64,000 nucleotides of DNA from Effrenium voratum (lineage: Eukaryota; Sar; Dinophyceae; Suessiales; Symbiodiniaceae), in assembly GCA_963377175.1 (NCBI GenBank), contig CAUJNA010000527.1, forward strand, positions 62,001-126,000, read 5' to 3'. This document shows, in pieces, positions 11,171 through 22,200 of this stretch (the first letter of the stretch is position 1; each line of letters begins with the position of its first letter). The notes below the pieces were generated by a model that worked only from the letters and a program-made list of their open reading frames with translations, searched no databases and had not been told where the DNA came from. Made by a program: the position numbers and the translations under genes.

Positions 11171-11261
11171 GACTGCTATTGGGTTGGATCTTTAGAATGG
11201 GGAGTCAAGTTGGGTTTTCCACTAAACCCCCGAAAAGTTAAACTGTTCAACAGCAACCAAG
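11171..11261 (+). repeat. Introner E1, fits as a whole intron
   Basis: Family E: CTTGACTGCTATTGGG, GGATCTTT, ACTTTAACTTTTTGGG, TCCACTAAACCCCC, TTTTTGCAGGGGGGTCGC, GCAACCAAG. Excision from GAC to CCAAG joins two open frames. The centre is shortened here. Confidence 0.75.
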
Positions 11262-11350
11262 ATCAGCACAAGTCGGCGGACAGGACCCTCGGTCTCCCCG
11301 CTGGTGCCTGGGGCATCGCAAGCCTCGACCTACGGTTTTTTGGGGTGGAC
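11262..11350 (+). CDS. Unknown gene 1, segment after introner E1
   Basis: Completes a Leu codon and reads SAQVGGQDPRSPRWCLGHRK to a TGA near 11349. Whether this is the end of the protein is unknown. Confidence 0.35.
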
Positions 11351-11563
11351 TTTGAATACATGGCATGGAGCAACGATGAAGCGCCATGATGAAGACCGCG
11401 TGCCTAGGGGATCCCTCATCTCTGTTTTTTTTTTTTTGTTAATTGAGCAATTTGCAGAAAGATGTTGGGTTTGGATTGGCCAGCCCTCGCAGAGTCGACG
11501 CCCGGCAGAGTGGCCCAGTCACCCAGTTGGTTTGGTTTCGCAGACGAGTTGAAGCGAGTCATA

Positions 11564-11673
11564 ATTGTTGTTGGGACACATGTTGACATTGTTGTTTATT
11601 GTGGTTTAGTGGTTGAAATCCCCACTTCACTGCGAAATGTTTAATTTTGGCTCCCCTTCCGACGTCAACCAAG
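11564..11673 (+). repeat. Introner C4
   Basis: Full copy, about 210 nt after the last segment of unknown gene 1. Confidence 0.8.
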
Positions 11674-11780
11674 GAGTAGGGAATGTCATGCTGCAAAGAG
11701 TGAACTTTAGTCACACCACTCCTTCCAACAATCATGCGAGTGCACTGGAAGATTGTTGAATGGCGTCCTCCTGAAAAGGC

Positions 11781-12408
11781 TTGTCCGCTTCCATGATTGG
11801 ACAGATCAAAAATTCGCCCGCAGTATCAGCTGGTTTCTATGTCAGGCCTTGGGGATTGGTGGGCAAGATAACTTCTATCGCCTTACTTCAAGGAGGCAGC
11901 AGAACCCGACATGAGAGGCACCTTCAATTCGATCTTAGCTGGATACATTACTTGTTCAGTCTGCATGTATGTGTTCCTTCTACCATGAAAAATGCTTCTC
12001 TTTTAAAGTCGAAGTTGCTCAACGCCGCAAATTAGCTTTGTGATGTCGGATCTTTCAAACGCACTCGCGCACTCGAAACGAGCCTCCCCTCATCAGTCAT
12101 CTTCAGAACAACGAGGAACAGCAGCATCTGACAAGAAGGCAACACCAAACCGTTTGCATCAAATCACAGCGGCATGGCCTCACACAGGGGTGGTTCGGTC
12201 TAAAGACTCACGACGGCTTTGCTGGAGGTCCTTCTGTTTGGCAAAGCACTCTCCGAGCATGGAAGACACTTTTTTTTGCTCGGAGGAATTCTTTGGCAGG
12301 GTGCCAGGTTCAGTTAAGAACAATCCGTATTTCAAGGATCATACAGCAAGTTGCACCCTCAAATTAGGAGGAAGCCATGTGCATCCCCTAGACTTGGCAG
12401 CTCCTATA
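11781..12408 (+). other. Coding-like open frames, unassigned
   Basis: Two frames (11781-12035 and 12040-12474) show balanced composition, for example SDLSNALAHSKRASPHQSSS. The second runs into introner F1, so at least its end is repeat. No family recognised. Confidence 0.2.
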
Positions 12409-12523
12409 CTTGGTGCCCCCAACCGTCCCCTTAGCTTTTCAGGCTTTGAGGGTTTAGTGCTAGTCTCCATTTAACCCACTAAAAGTGCTTCAACTTTTGG
12501 CAGGAAATCTGAGGGCAGCCCAG
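12409..12523 (+). repeat. Introner F1
   Basis: Family F: CTTGGTGGCTCCCAGCCATC, CGGTTCCTTAGCCTTTTAG, a TTTAGTGGGGATTTCCATTT hairpin, GGGGATCTGAGGGCAGCCCA and G. This copy is diverged at the left. Confidence 0.75.
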
Positions 12524-13261
12524 TATAGAAGAACTTCCTGGACGGAGCTTCGGCTTGGCACACGTGTCAGGCTGTGGCTATGACCTTGGCTTTGTGCACC
12601 CAGTGCTCCTGGGAAGATCTCAGAGGGACGCCCCAACGTCCCTTTCGCAGACACGCAACTTTGCCCGTTGCTCTTATGTACATAATCCGTATATATATAT
12701 ATACATATACTAATATACGTGTCCTGTTTTACATAAAAGTATATATATATATATGCATGCACACTTTAGCTACAATGTGTTTGTTTTGCTTGTTGCAATG
12801 TACACATGGAGAGAGTCGTATGGTTGCCAGAAGGTGCCCTCCTGCACCTATAGCACGGTTTGGGTCCAGTGATTAGTGTTGCGCGACGTGTCAGAGACCT
12901 ACCAGAGTGAGGGTTCGCCATTTCTAGCACAATGCGGTATGCCGCCCACATGGGTCAAGTTGTGTTTTCGGGTTCATCTATTTACCAATTGGTCCCATTT
13001 AGGCCACTCCCATTTCAATCTAATCTCAGGTGTCCCGCAGAAGATCTGAGAGCGATCCTTTGAGCATGTTTTTTGCGGAAAGCCTCCTTGGCCATGTCTG
13101 ATTGGCAACGAGATACTGGTTTCCTTGGAACTGCCCGAGAAGTTTCTATCCCGTACTGCCAGGTGGCGCTTGGGTTTGGGCTGACTGGGGGGTGTGCAAG
13201 GCCTGCGCCAGAAACTCACTTGCTTTGGCTGTTTATTCCAGTTTGGGCTATATGTTCATTT
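12524..13261. other. Unique DNA with TA microsatellites
   Basis: TA runs at about 12689-12702 and 12740-12755. I see no gene. Confidence 0.5.
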
Positions 13262-13414
13262 GGCTGTGGGTCAAAGCCAATGGGATCCCATTTTGGGGTA
13301 GGTGAATTCACCACCCATTTTAGAACCTATTTTAGGTGCACCACCCATTTTAGGACCTATTTTAGCGGTTGGATTGGGATGTTCACTGGGGGTACGAGAT
13401 TTTGACCCATGGCC
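13262..13414 (+). repeat. Introner P1
   Basis: Family P: GGCTGTGGGTCAAA, GGGATCCCATTTTGGG, ACCACCCATTTTAGGACCTA (partly duplicated here), GGGGTACG, TTTTGACCCATGGCC. Confidence 0.75.
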
Positions 13415-13998
13415 AGGGGGTAACCACAAAGCAACACGCTTGGGCCGTGCCATACCCGTACCGAACGGCTGGCAGTTGGGATCCGCTGCATCTCGGGCGA
13501 CTTTGGGGGATCTCCAAAAAAATCCCTGGTCCAAGTTCTCCAAAAGTGCCTTTGCCCCAGAAGTGAATGTCGGAAATGGGGGGTTTTAGCTGCCAGTTTC
13601 TGTGACACAGAATGGACTCTCAAGTGATGCCGGGATGGTCCACGTCGGCAAACCCGAGTGGCTCGCAGCTGGTCGGATTTACGAAGAACGGCGCCGCGTT
13701 TTTTTTCCCCAACGGAAGCTCGGGGGCCGGATCGGAGCGTGCCATTTGGGGTTGGCGAGTTGAGAGGAGCCTGGGGGGATTCGAATGAGACCCATCCGCC
13801 TGTTCTGCTTCTGTGTCAAGATTGGGAACCTTTGTTTTTGTGTTTGTCGATGTCCTTTTGGTTTCCCCTTTCTTTCCCAACCCCCAAATGGGTGTGGCTC
13901 AAAATTAAACCTTCCAAAATTACACGGGTTTGAGGCCACCTTTCAAATTTACCAAGGTTACATTTTGGATCCCCATGTTTGAGCCACAGCCACATGAG

Positions 13999-14042
13999 CA
14001 CAATCAACACCCGGGTAGATGAAGGTTGGTAAGGGAGCAAAT
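13999..14042 (+). repeat. Introner Q2, left part only
   Basis: CACAATCAACACCCGGGTAG and ATGAAGGTTGGTAAGGG, then unrelated sequence. Confidence 0.65.
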
Positions 14043-16071
14043 CAGGTTACATTTTGAGCCAAAATCAAACATTGAGTCTCAAAGTGGTACAGCATGAGAC
14101 CTAAAGTGGTACATGTTTGAGCCACAATAACATTTTTTTTAAGCCACACGCATCAAACATCAAACAAGTCAAACACATCAAACAAATCAAGCAAACCGAA
14201 TCAAATCAAATCAGACACCCGGACTCGGACACGTTGTGCGAAGGTACACGGAGCTGAACTTGTCGCGCAACAGCTTGGGGGATCAAGGAGAGACCTGGCC
14301 TGGAGCCCCCAGCACCGAAAACGCTCAGTTTGTCAGGATATATACATCTGGGTGAATTATAACGACCTCACACGACCTCACCCCAAATGGTGGTTTATGT
14401 GGCAGAGGCAGAGAGAATACGATGTAGACATGTTTGTTTTGTTTATACACACTCATGTTATGCTACACTGTATATACATGTGTGTGTGTGTCAACATGTT
14501 TGAAAATAGAGGACCTCCCGAAATCGTAGATTGTCCCTTTGAATTCCCTTTAAACCCACCCTAAAACGGGACCCTCACAAAACGGACCCCGCAACTGGTT
14601 TGCCGTTCCGTTTTCCTTGAGGCCGGCCTGAAAAGGATACCCTCAAAAAGGCAGAAGCCCGTTTAAGTAGGTGGTTCCACCTGGTTTCATGTCGCGGTAT
14701 AGCAACGGCCCCGCAAATCAAGTCATATATCTACATTTGTCGAAGCTCACTTGTTTGCTGGTTCGGACTAGTGGGGTTGACCATCATTTCATCACAAAAA
14801 GCTGTGCCCCCTGTTTCGTGGTGTTCGGAAGAGGCATCCTTCGGATTTATGTGTTTGTGAGATTATGACATTATTTTAGACTAGTATGAGTATGTGTTCA
14901 GGTGATGTCGTTAAATCCTCGAAACCATTGGGAAGGTACCCATGGATTCCTGGGAACCCAAGACGGGCAGAGCGGTGTCTGAAAGCAATGAGGACACGAG
15001 CCTTGATAAAAAGACTTGCCCACAATCGAGGCCCTGGTAAGGGCTCCCCATAGTAGCGACTAGCAAGGACAATTAGCTCATAGAGTTCCTTTTCATTGTC
15101 ATTTGTGGGGCTTCCCCTTTGGTAAAGGAGGCCTGACAACCATGGGACTTTTGCTTTCTGAGCGATTTTGGGCTATGCTAGAGTAGTGGTAGGATGAGCT
15201 AGCCTCTTACTGAGCGTTCCGAATTTTCTCCAGAACTCCGCGCGTTTACTGTGGTGTACTCATTGCACTCTCATATTTGCAACGGCGACCCGTGCGAATC
15301 CTGTTGTTCCATCCGCGTCCCAGCGGCTCTCTTTCGGCTCTGCATCTTTCAAGAGGGCGCGACGAGCCGTGCGTCCGAGCCCCGGTTCTCTCGACTCACT
15401 CGACAGGAAGCGACACCTGGTGGATTTGAGCCTGGAAATTGGCAGGTGCACCCTTCGACACAGGGGATGTGGATCTAGGGGAAGCAGGTCTTACGTGAGA
15501 TAGAGTGAGCCTTTGTTGGAATTCTGCCAGTGCTTTAAACAACCAGATCAGGTGTCGAATGGGTCTCGGTGGAAGCGGGAGTCATTTCCGCGGCAGCCGC
15601 CAAACCGGAGGAGAGGAGTTGTGGCATCTGATGGCTTGATTGTTTTTCTCTGGTGTCCTAAGTTTTTATTAGTACCTTTGACTAGGGCACTTTTGGAGCT
15701 ACTGGATGTGGCCAGGAATTTTACTGTTGGTGCAAGACCTTTGCAGAGTCCGTTGCCCCCAGATACAGCTGAATTTGCGGTAGGTGAAATGTTATGCTTC
15801 ACCCAAAGGGATCTACAAGTGCAGGAACCTCCTTAGGGAAGTCCCCGTGAAGGAAACCTCCTTTGAGAGCTTCCCCGAGAAGAAAACCTCCCTTAAAAGC
15901 TTCCCCGAGAAGGATCCTTCCATTTGATGGATCTAACCCGCGTGCTTTACTCCAATGAAACATCAGCATGAATTGGCAGCTTCTCAAGCCAAGGCATCGA
16001 AGCCGACTTCATACGCCAATTCCAAGATCTTGGGCCTTTTTCCAGTTTCTTTTCCCATAGACTTTCATCCA
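14043..16071. other. Region upstream of H3 copy 1, no gene assigned
   Basis: Mostly unique. Short direct repeats occur at about 15836-15920 (three near-copies of CTCCTTTGAGAGCTTCCCCG). A coding-like stretch near 15290-15470 is open on both strands. Confidence 0.4.
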
Positions 16072-16166
16072 TACCTGGAGTCTCCACGACACTTTAAAAT
16101 TGGGGTCATGACCCAAAATTAAGGGGTGATGACCCCGTTTTCTAGGGGTCATGGAGACTCCAGGTA
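16072..16166 (+). repeat. Introner N1
   Basis: Family N: TACCTGGAGTCTCC and its inverse, with three GTCATGACCC-like repeats. Ends 88 nt before the H3 copy 1 ATG. Confidence 0.8.
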
Positions 16167-16253
16167 CGCGTGTTGTCAGCTTTCTTTCGCTGGGTTTGTA
16201 GGTCTTGGTCTTCTTTCTTGGGGTGGGGGGTTGCCATGACTGAGGTCTTGGCC

Positions 16254-16279
16254 ATGGCGCGAACCAAGATGACCGCCCA
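16254..16279 (+). CDS. H3: H3 copy 1 exon 1
   Basis: Encodes MARTKMTA and the first two bases of Q8. ARTK is the invariant H3 start. The intron opens GCCACT, a GC donor. A CTGAG 12 nt upstream of the ATG could be a spliced-leader acceptor. Confidence 0.85.
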
Positions 16280-19200
16280 GCCACTCGGCTGCTTGATGGT
16301 TATGGTCCAGCACGAGTTCCGGTGAAAAAACCTGGGGCCACGTTAACGGGCGTTGATTTTCGGATTCCCTTTGCCAAGCCAAAAAGGGTAGCCTCAAAGA
16401 AGACACATCCATCTAAAGTGAGTCTCCCTCGAGATGATGTAAGGAGATGTGGAGGGAATGGGCCAAGAGCGTTTCCTTATCCAGATTCACCAGTGGGTAT
16501 ATGTTCCAGTCCCCAGGCCACCAACCCCAAGGGCCCCCGCCGCCCGGCCCGACTACCCAGATCCCCGGATCCCCGCTGCTACAGTCCCATCGAAGCTCCT
16601 CCTTGAGCCCCTGAACTCGCACCCTTGCATTCCGACACGGACAACTCAACCCACAACCCCCAACCCTAAACCAATCAATCCTGCGGCCCTAACCCTGAAC
16701 CCTAACCCCCAAACCAAACCCACCCTAAACCCACCGTGAACCAACCCTAAACCAACCCACCCAACCACCCAACCACCCAACCCCCCCGCACCCCACCCCC
16801 ACAGGGGGGGGGGTTGGTTGGTGGGGGAGAGGCGGGCGGGCGCGTCCACGGCCTGGAACATGCGGTGGATATGTGGACCAACCCTCGGAACAGTGGAAGC
16901 AGCCTTCCCACTAGGACTTTTCGTTTCTTTTGTCCTGGTGGATTTGCTGGCTTGGCATGTCAACTTCCAACCCCATGGAGGTCTTCGACTTTCAGATGGT
17001 CCATTGCACCCAACGGCACCAGATTTTCTCCTGGGTTTATCTTTTGGTTTGGATGTCCTTTTAGGATGGCCTAAATTATTACTTAATAGAAACCACGTTG
17101 AATTTGGCCTCTTTTGGTTTAGATGGCCTTGTTCCCCTGGCCTTCTTCTCACTCCCATGGTTTCTAGGCGGTCGCCCAGGAGGAACATGATTTTTCAAGC
17201 GCCAACCAGTCCAAAAAGCCGATGGCGATGTAGATGGGGTACATGGCAAACTAGGTCCCCCATTAGTGCCCTTTTACCCTTTTTGGGGGGAGGGTTCCTC
17301 TACCAAAATAGACTACATAAAAAAAGGGTACCCTTATTCTAATCTCTCTACTGGAGGACCTAGCAAACCTTCTTGGATTAGATATGCAAATGGTTTTACA
17401 TTGACAGAACATGAATCCATGAACATAAGAGGCGAACAAGCTATTGGTGAAACATCAGCTCCAAAGATGACTCTAGACTTCTCCAGGAACTCTCAACCCT
17501 CCTGTATTGTTCCACCAGGGTCACAGTTGCGACAAAACATTTTTCCTGCAGTCTCTGGCTCATTTGATTAAAGAAGGAACATGGGACTGGTAAAAAATAT
17601 TTGGGTGACAAGCCCGAAGAGTCCATTGGCCGTGGCTCAACTGGAGATGTTCAATTTCTTTCCCACACTCCCGCCCTACTCGATCCTTTGATAAGAAGAA
17701 GGTTGGAATGGTGCCATCTAATCTCATTGCATAAATTTCACGTTTGTTTAACGAGTCTCACCCATTTGAGTTTCATGTTTGTGTCAGATCCTGTGAGGTC
17801 TTGTTCTCTCGGGGCAAGCGTCAAGTGGGGGTGGCCATTGCGGAAAACCACTCCAAAAATGATATGTCCCAATGGGAACAATGTCCCATGGTCATTGGGG
17901 GTCAGGAATCTTGATCAATATCCAGGGCCAACTGACGGCGTAACCCTTGCTGAACTAAGCTCGTCCCTACCAAATCCGAGATCAGCGCCCCAAGTGAGCC
18001 ACAATCAAAACCCGGGTAGATGAAGGTGAGTAACGGACAATCCCAGCCATAAATAGTTGCGGCCGTTGTGTTTCCTTTCATGGTTCTGGGTCAACCATTT
18101 CAAAACCGGATTTTGATTGTGACCCAAGTGGACCCGAAACAAATATGTACATATATGTATGTATTTATATATATATATATAGATATAAACAAAAAAAACT
18201 CCCGCTCCCCGCCTTCGGTGGGCCCGATCGACTTCCTCGAGTCCCAGGAAGTCGGCCGGCGGCAAGGCGCCGCGGGAGGACCTGGCCGCCAAGGCTGCAC
18301 GCAAGCAGGCGGAGCTCAGAGAGCTCTGAGGGATGTGGCGGGTCAAAACCCCAAAATTCCGTAGCCCCAGGGAATCAACATCCGATGAACATCCAACCAC
18401 CCAAATAGGTAGCCGAAAATGGGTGGTGAGTTCACTTATCCCAAAATGGCATCCCATTGATTGTGACATCCACAGCCATGCGTCAAACAAAGCTGGTTCT
18501 CCTGGTGGTTTCCAGCTCGGTCCCCCAGTGCCAACTTTTACCGTTTCTTTTTTGGGGGAGGGTTTCCCTACCAAAATAGACTACAGAGAAAAGGGTACCC
18601 GTATTCTAACCTCCCTACTGGAGGACTAGTCAGAGACACGAGGGATGTGGCAAACGAAGCTGGGTCTCCCCAGTGGTTTCCAGCAAAACCAAGGTGATCA
18701 CGGTTAAACCTTGTGGTTAAAACCTGTTGCTTTGCCTTGGAAGCCAAGGTGCAAGGGAACTTATCCTCAAAAACGGCACACACTCACTTGAGGTGTTTTC
18801 TGAGGACCGAAGACCCATCTAGCTCCTTCATCTGGGATCTATGAATGTGTCAGGTTTTGGAAGTAGAACTTGCGAACTGCGGTAAATTCCTACCCACTTT
18901 GAGCTCAACATGTGGAAAAATAAAATGAAGAAGAAGCCACGAAAACAAAGGTTTCTTCTTGGTATCTTGAGGATGTACGGGGAGAAATGCAAAACAAGGG
19001 ATCATTTGGTGTATTACCAGGTGCTTGGACTCTGAAGCTTCCAAACGGGGATCCAAGAGTGTCTTGGGGCCATATTCGGGACCCTTTGCAAATCAAAGTA
19101 GCCTTTCGGCCCCTTACCTCACTACCAGAGGACACTCTGGGGAACCAAGACGCAGGGACTCGTAGACTTTGGACTGACTCGCCATTTGCAATCCCCACTT

Positions 19201-22200
19201 CCCGCAAGCATTGCGCCCAGTCCCCGCTTCCACTCGTTTCCCCACGCGGTTCTTTCGTGTTCTTCGGCGTCTGGGCCGGTCCACGGACGCCATGGCCCCA
19301 TCACCCATGGCCTCATCTTGGCACCGCCCAAGGATGTAAGCAATTATAGTCGTCTCGATTTGCCTTCTTTACTCAGAATGAATGATGACCCACGGGCTCA
19401 AGCGGTGTGGTTGAACAGGGTTCTGACGCTCAAGATGGGGTGCTGAGCTTGCGCCGACAGCCAACAAACCTGTTTTCTGCCCGCGTTGTCCAAGCCATAT
19501 CCTCCTAAGAGCCTCCCAAAGCAAGGCAGGCTCTAGCAACAGGGGAAATCCTGCATGCCATGCTTCCCGCAGACTAGCTCTTACATGGGATATGGGTGTG
19601 AATTTCGAGCAAAGGGGGCTAAATGATTAATACTATACTTCCCCTGTAGTGAGACAAGGTACCCCGCAACCCCATCCCAAGTATTTGGGCCCGTCTATTA
19701 GGGAAGTTTTGGTGGACATCACTTACCAGGCGTGGAACACGTCCAACCATTTAGAAGTTCGTCAAAATTCATCACTTGGCTCCCAGCCATCCGGTTCCTT
19801 AGCCTTTGAGCTGTTTAGGGTTTAGTGGGGATTTCCATTGGTCCATGCAACTCACTAAAAGTCAGTCACTGTTAGCAGGAATCTGAGGGCAGCCCAGATC
19901 AAAGGAAACGAGCGGGGCCCATGCAGGCGCCGGTGGTTGGTACCATGAAGAAGACCCACCGCTTCCGCCCTGGTACGCTGGCTTTGAGTGGCTCGGATCA
20001 GATGGGTCTTCCCCCAGTGGTCTAGGGGCACCTTCCATTTCCATTCTCTCCAGGGATCCTTCTTTTCAGGAAACCATCAAACACCCAGGGGAAACAGCCG
20101 GATTTTGAAAAGAACAATGGTTGAAAAGAATGGGGAATCAACCCCTAGAAGTGCCAGTGTTTTTGTTCGAGAAGGTAAATCCCTTCAAAATCAGGTACCA
20201 AACATTGGGAGCCTTCTTCTTGTTTAGCAAAACTAGCCAGCCTGGAGGAAGGTGTGATTTTTGCGTGGACTGCTGAGAAGCTGATTGTGTGCCAAAACCT
20301 GGGTACGGTGTTCTGCTTGCTTGAGCGAGTTGATCTTACCACCAGAAAGCTCACTTCGAATGTTGCCCCCGAGCCTGATGTGTAAAAATCGCGCAGTAAG
20401 GCAAAAAAGCGTCGCGCGCAAAGCACAGGAAAAAAAAAAGGCCGCATGCCTTCCACGCCTGGAGGTTTGTCTCAGTTGTTCAGTGGCACCGATTCTTTGT
20501 CCTTTTTTGTTTTTGGTGGCTGCCCCACTAAAACTGGTCTTCCCCAAAAAGGGTTCCCTTTTTTTCCCAGGGTCACTGAACAACTGAGTTGTGAGTGCAA
20601 GCGCGTGGGCAGAATCTGGTTGCTTTCCGAACTTCAGGTTCGGGACTCCCTGCAAATACTCAACCGGGTTAGACATGTGGCAGGGGGAGCAGCTTTGTTG
20701 TAAGGTTTCTTGCCAGGAAAGTTTCCTGGCTTCAGAAAAAGGAGATGTGCGCACAAGAGCATAAGAGTTGGCCCCATCTCAAAGCGCTCTGAAGGAGTGA
20801 CCAGCGAAAACCAGGTCAGAGGAAAGACCAAAGACATGGAACTTGATGCACAAGTCATGGCGATGCCCCAAAAAACGGAGGCTCGAGCCTCGTGACATGT
20901 CGTGCGGGTCCCTTATACTTCTGGTTCCCTCAATGCAGACTGTGTAAAGCATGGCAGTTGGTGCAGCGCACGTTTTTTTCCCGGCTCTCTTTTAGGGAAT
21001 GGCACCAACTTCTGCCCAACCCTAAGTGAAGCCATTCTCCAACTTGTGCATAGGATAACTGACACCGTTCACCAACTTGTGCACAACACACTGACACCGT
21101 TCACCAACTTGTGCACAGGATTTAATTTTAAAAACTCTGGACTCCTCGGCTTTCTGCGACTCGCCCGTTTTAGCATCTCCAAGGAGAGATCCGCAAGTAT
21201 CAGAAGTCCACGGATTTGCTGATCCGCCGGGGACCTCGGCTGAATCGCCATCGTTTGGGGCTTTTGGCCCAGACCTATATGGCTGTGGTTGTCAAACCAA
21301 TGGGATCCCATTTTGGGCTAGGTGCACCACCCATTTTAGGACCTATTTTAGTGGTTGCATTGGGAGGTTCACTGGGGGTACGGGATTTCGACCCATGGCC
21401 ATATATAGGGGGAGCCCTGTTTGTTGCGTTCCTTGGAGGGTGCACTTTGAAGCACCACTTAGAGGGCTTTGAGGATGTTGATGCTCTGAACGAACTCCAC
21501 GATCGAGGATGTCACTTGAAGCCGGATGGGCGCTCAACCAGGAGGCAATACACATGGACGTGTGAGACCAATTGCCGCTAGAATATCATTGTATTGCACT
21601 TGCTTTCATTCAGGCAGAGCATGGTAATTCAAGCTAAGCTCTTCTCTCTGGAAGGTCCTTTCACGCTCTGAGAGGTCCTTCCCCAGTTTCTACCTCAGGG
21701 CTGACCCATCACATGCCTGTGGGCAACGATTCGTTTGCAAGCTGAGCAAGTTGATGTTGCGCGGATTCTGGCAATGGTCCACCAGAAATTCGATCGAGAC
21801 CCCAATGTCTTGCACCCTTGGGGTTTCCAGACGACAGAATCCAATCAGGACCCTGACTGTTGGATTTTGTGAAATGGGTATGGGGCAAGATTAACTTTCC
21901 ATGGGACCGCAGGTTTTACTCCTGGGTTCCATTTGCCAGGTTCAATCCATTTTGGGGTTAGCCTATTTTTGACAACCACAGCCAAAAAAAACCTTGGGCT
22001 ATGGGTGGGCATGCAGTGATGACAAAGCTGCTCCGTTCAGGCAAGCTGCCCTTCCAGCGCTTGGTGAAGGAGATCGCGCAGGCGGGCGGCGTGGGAGTGT
22101 CTTTTCTCAGGATTCCGTTCCGACTTGGTTTAAAGGGAAACCAAATGGAGGCGCTGCGTTTTGGGTCCTCCTTTTTTCAGGGTGTCCTGTTACGGGCTTT

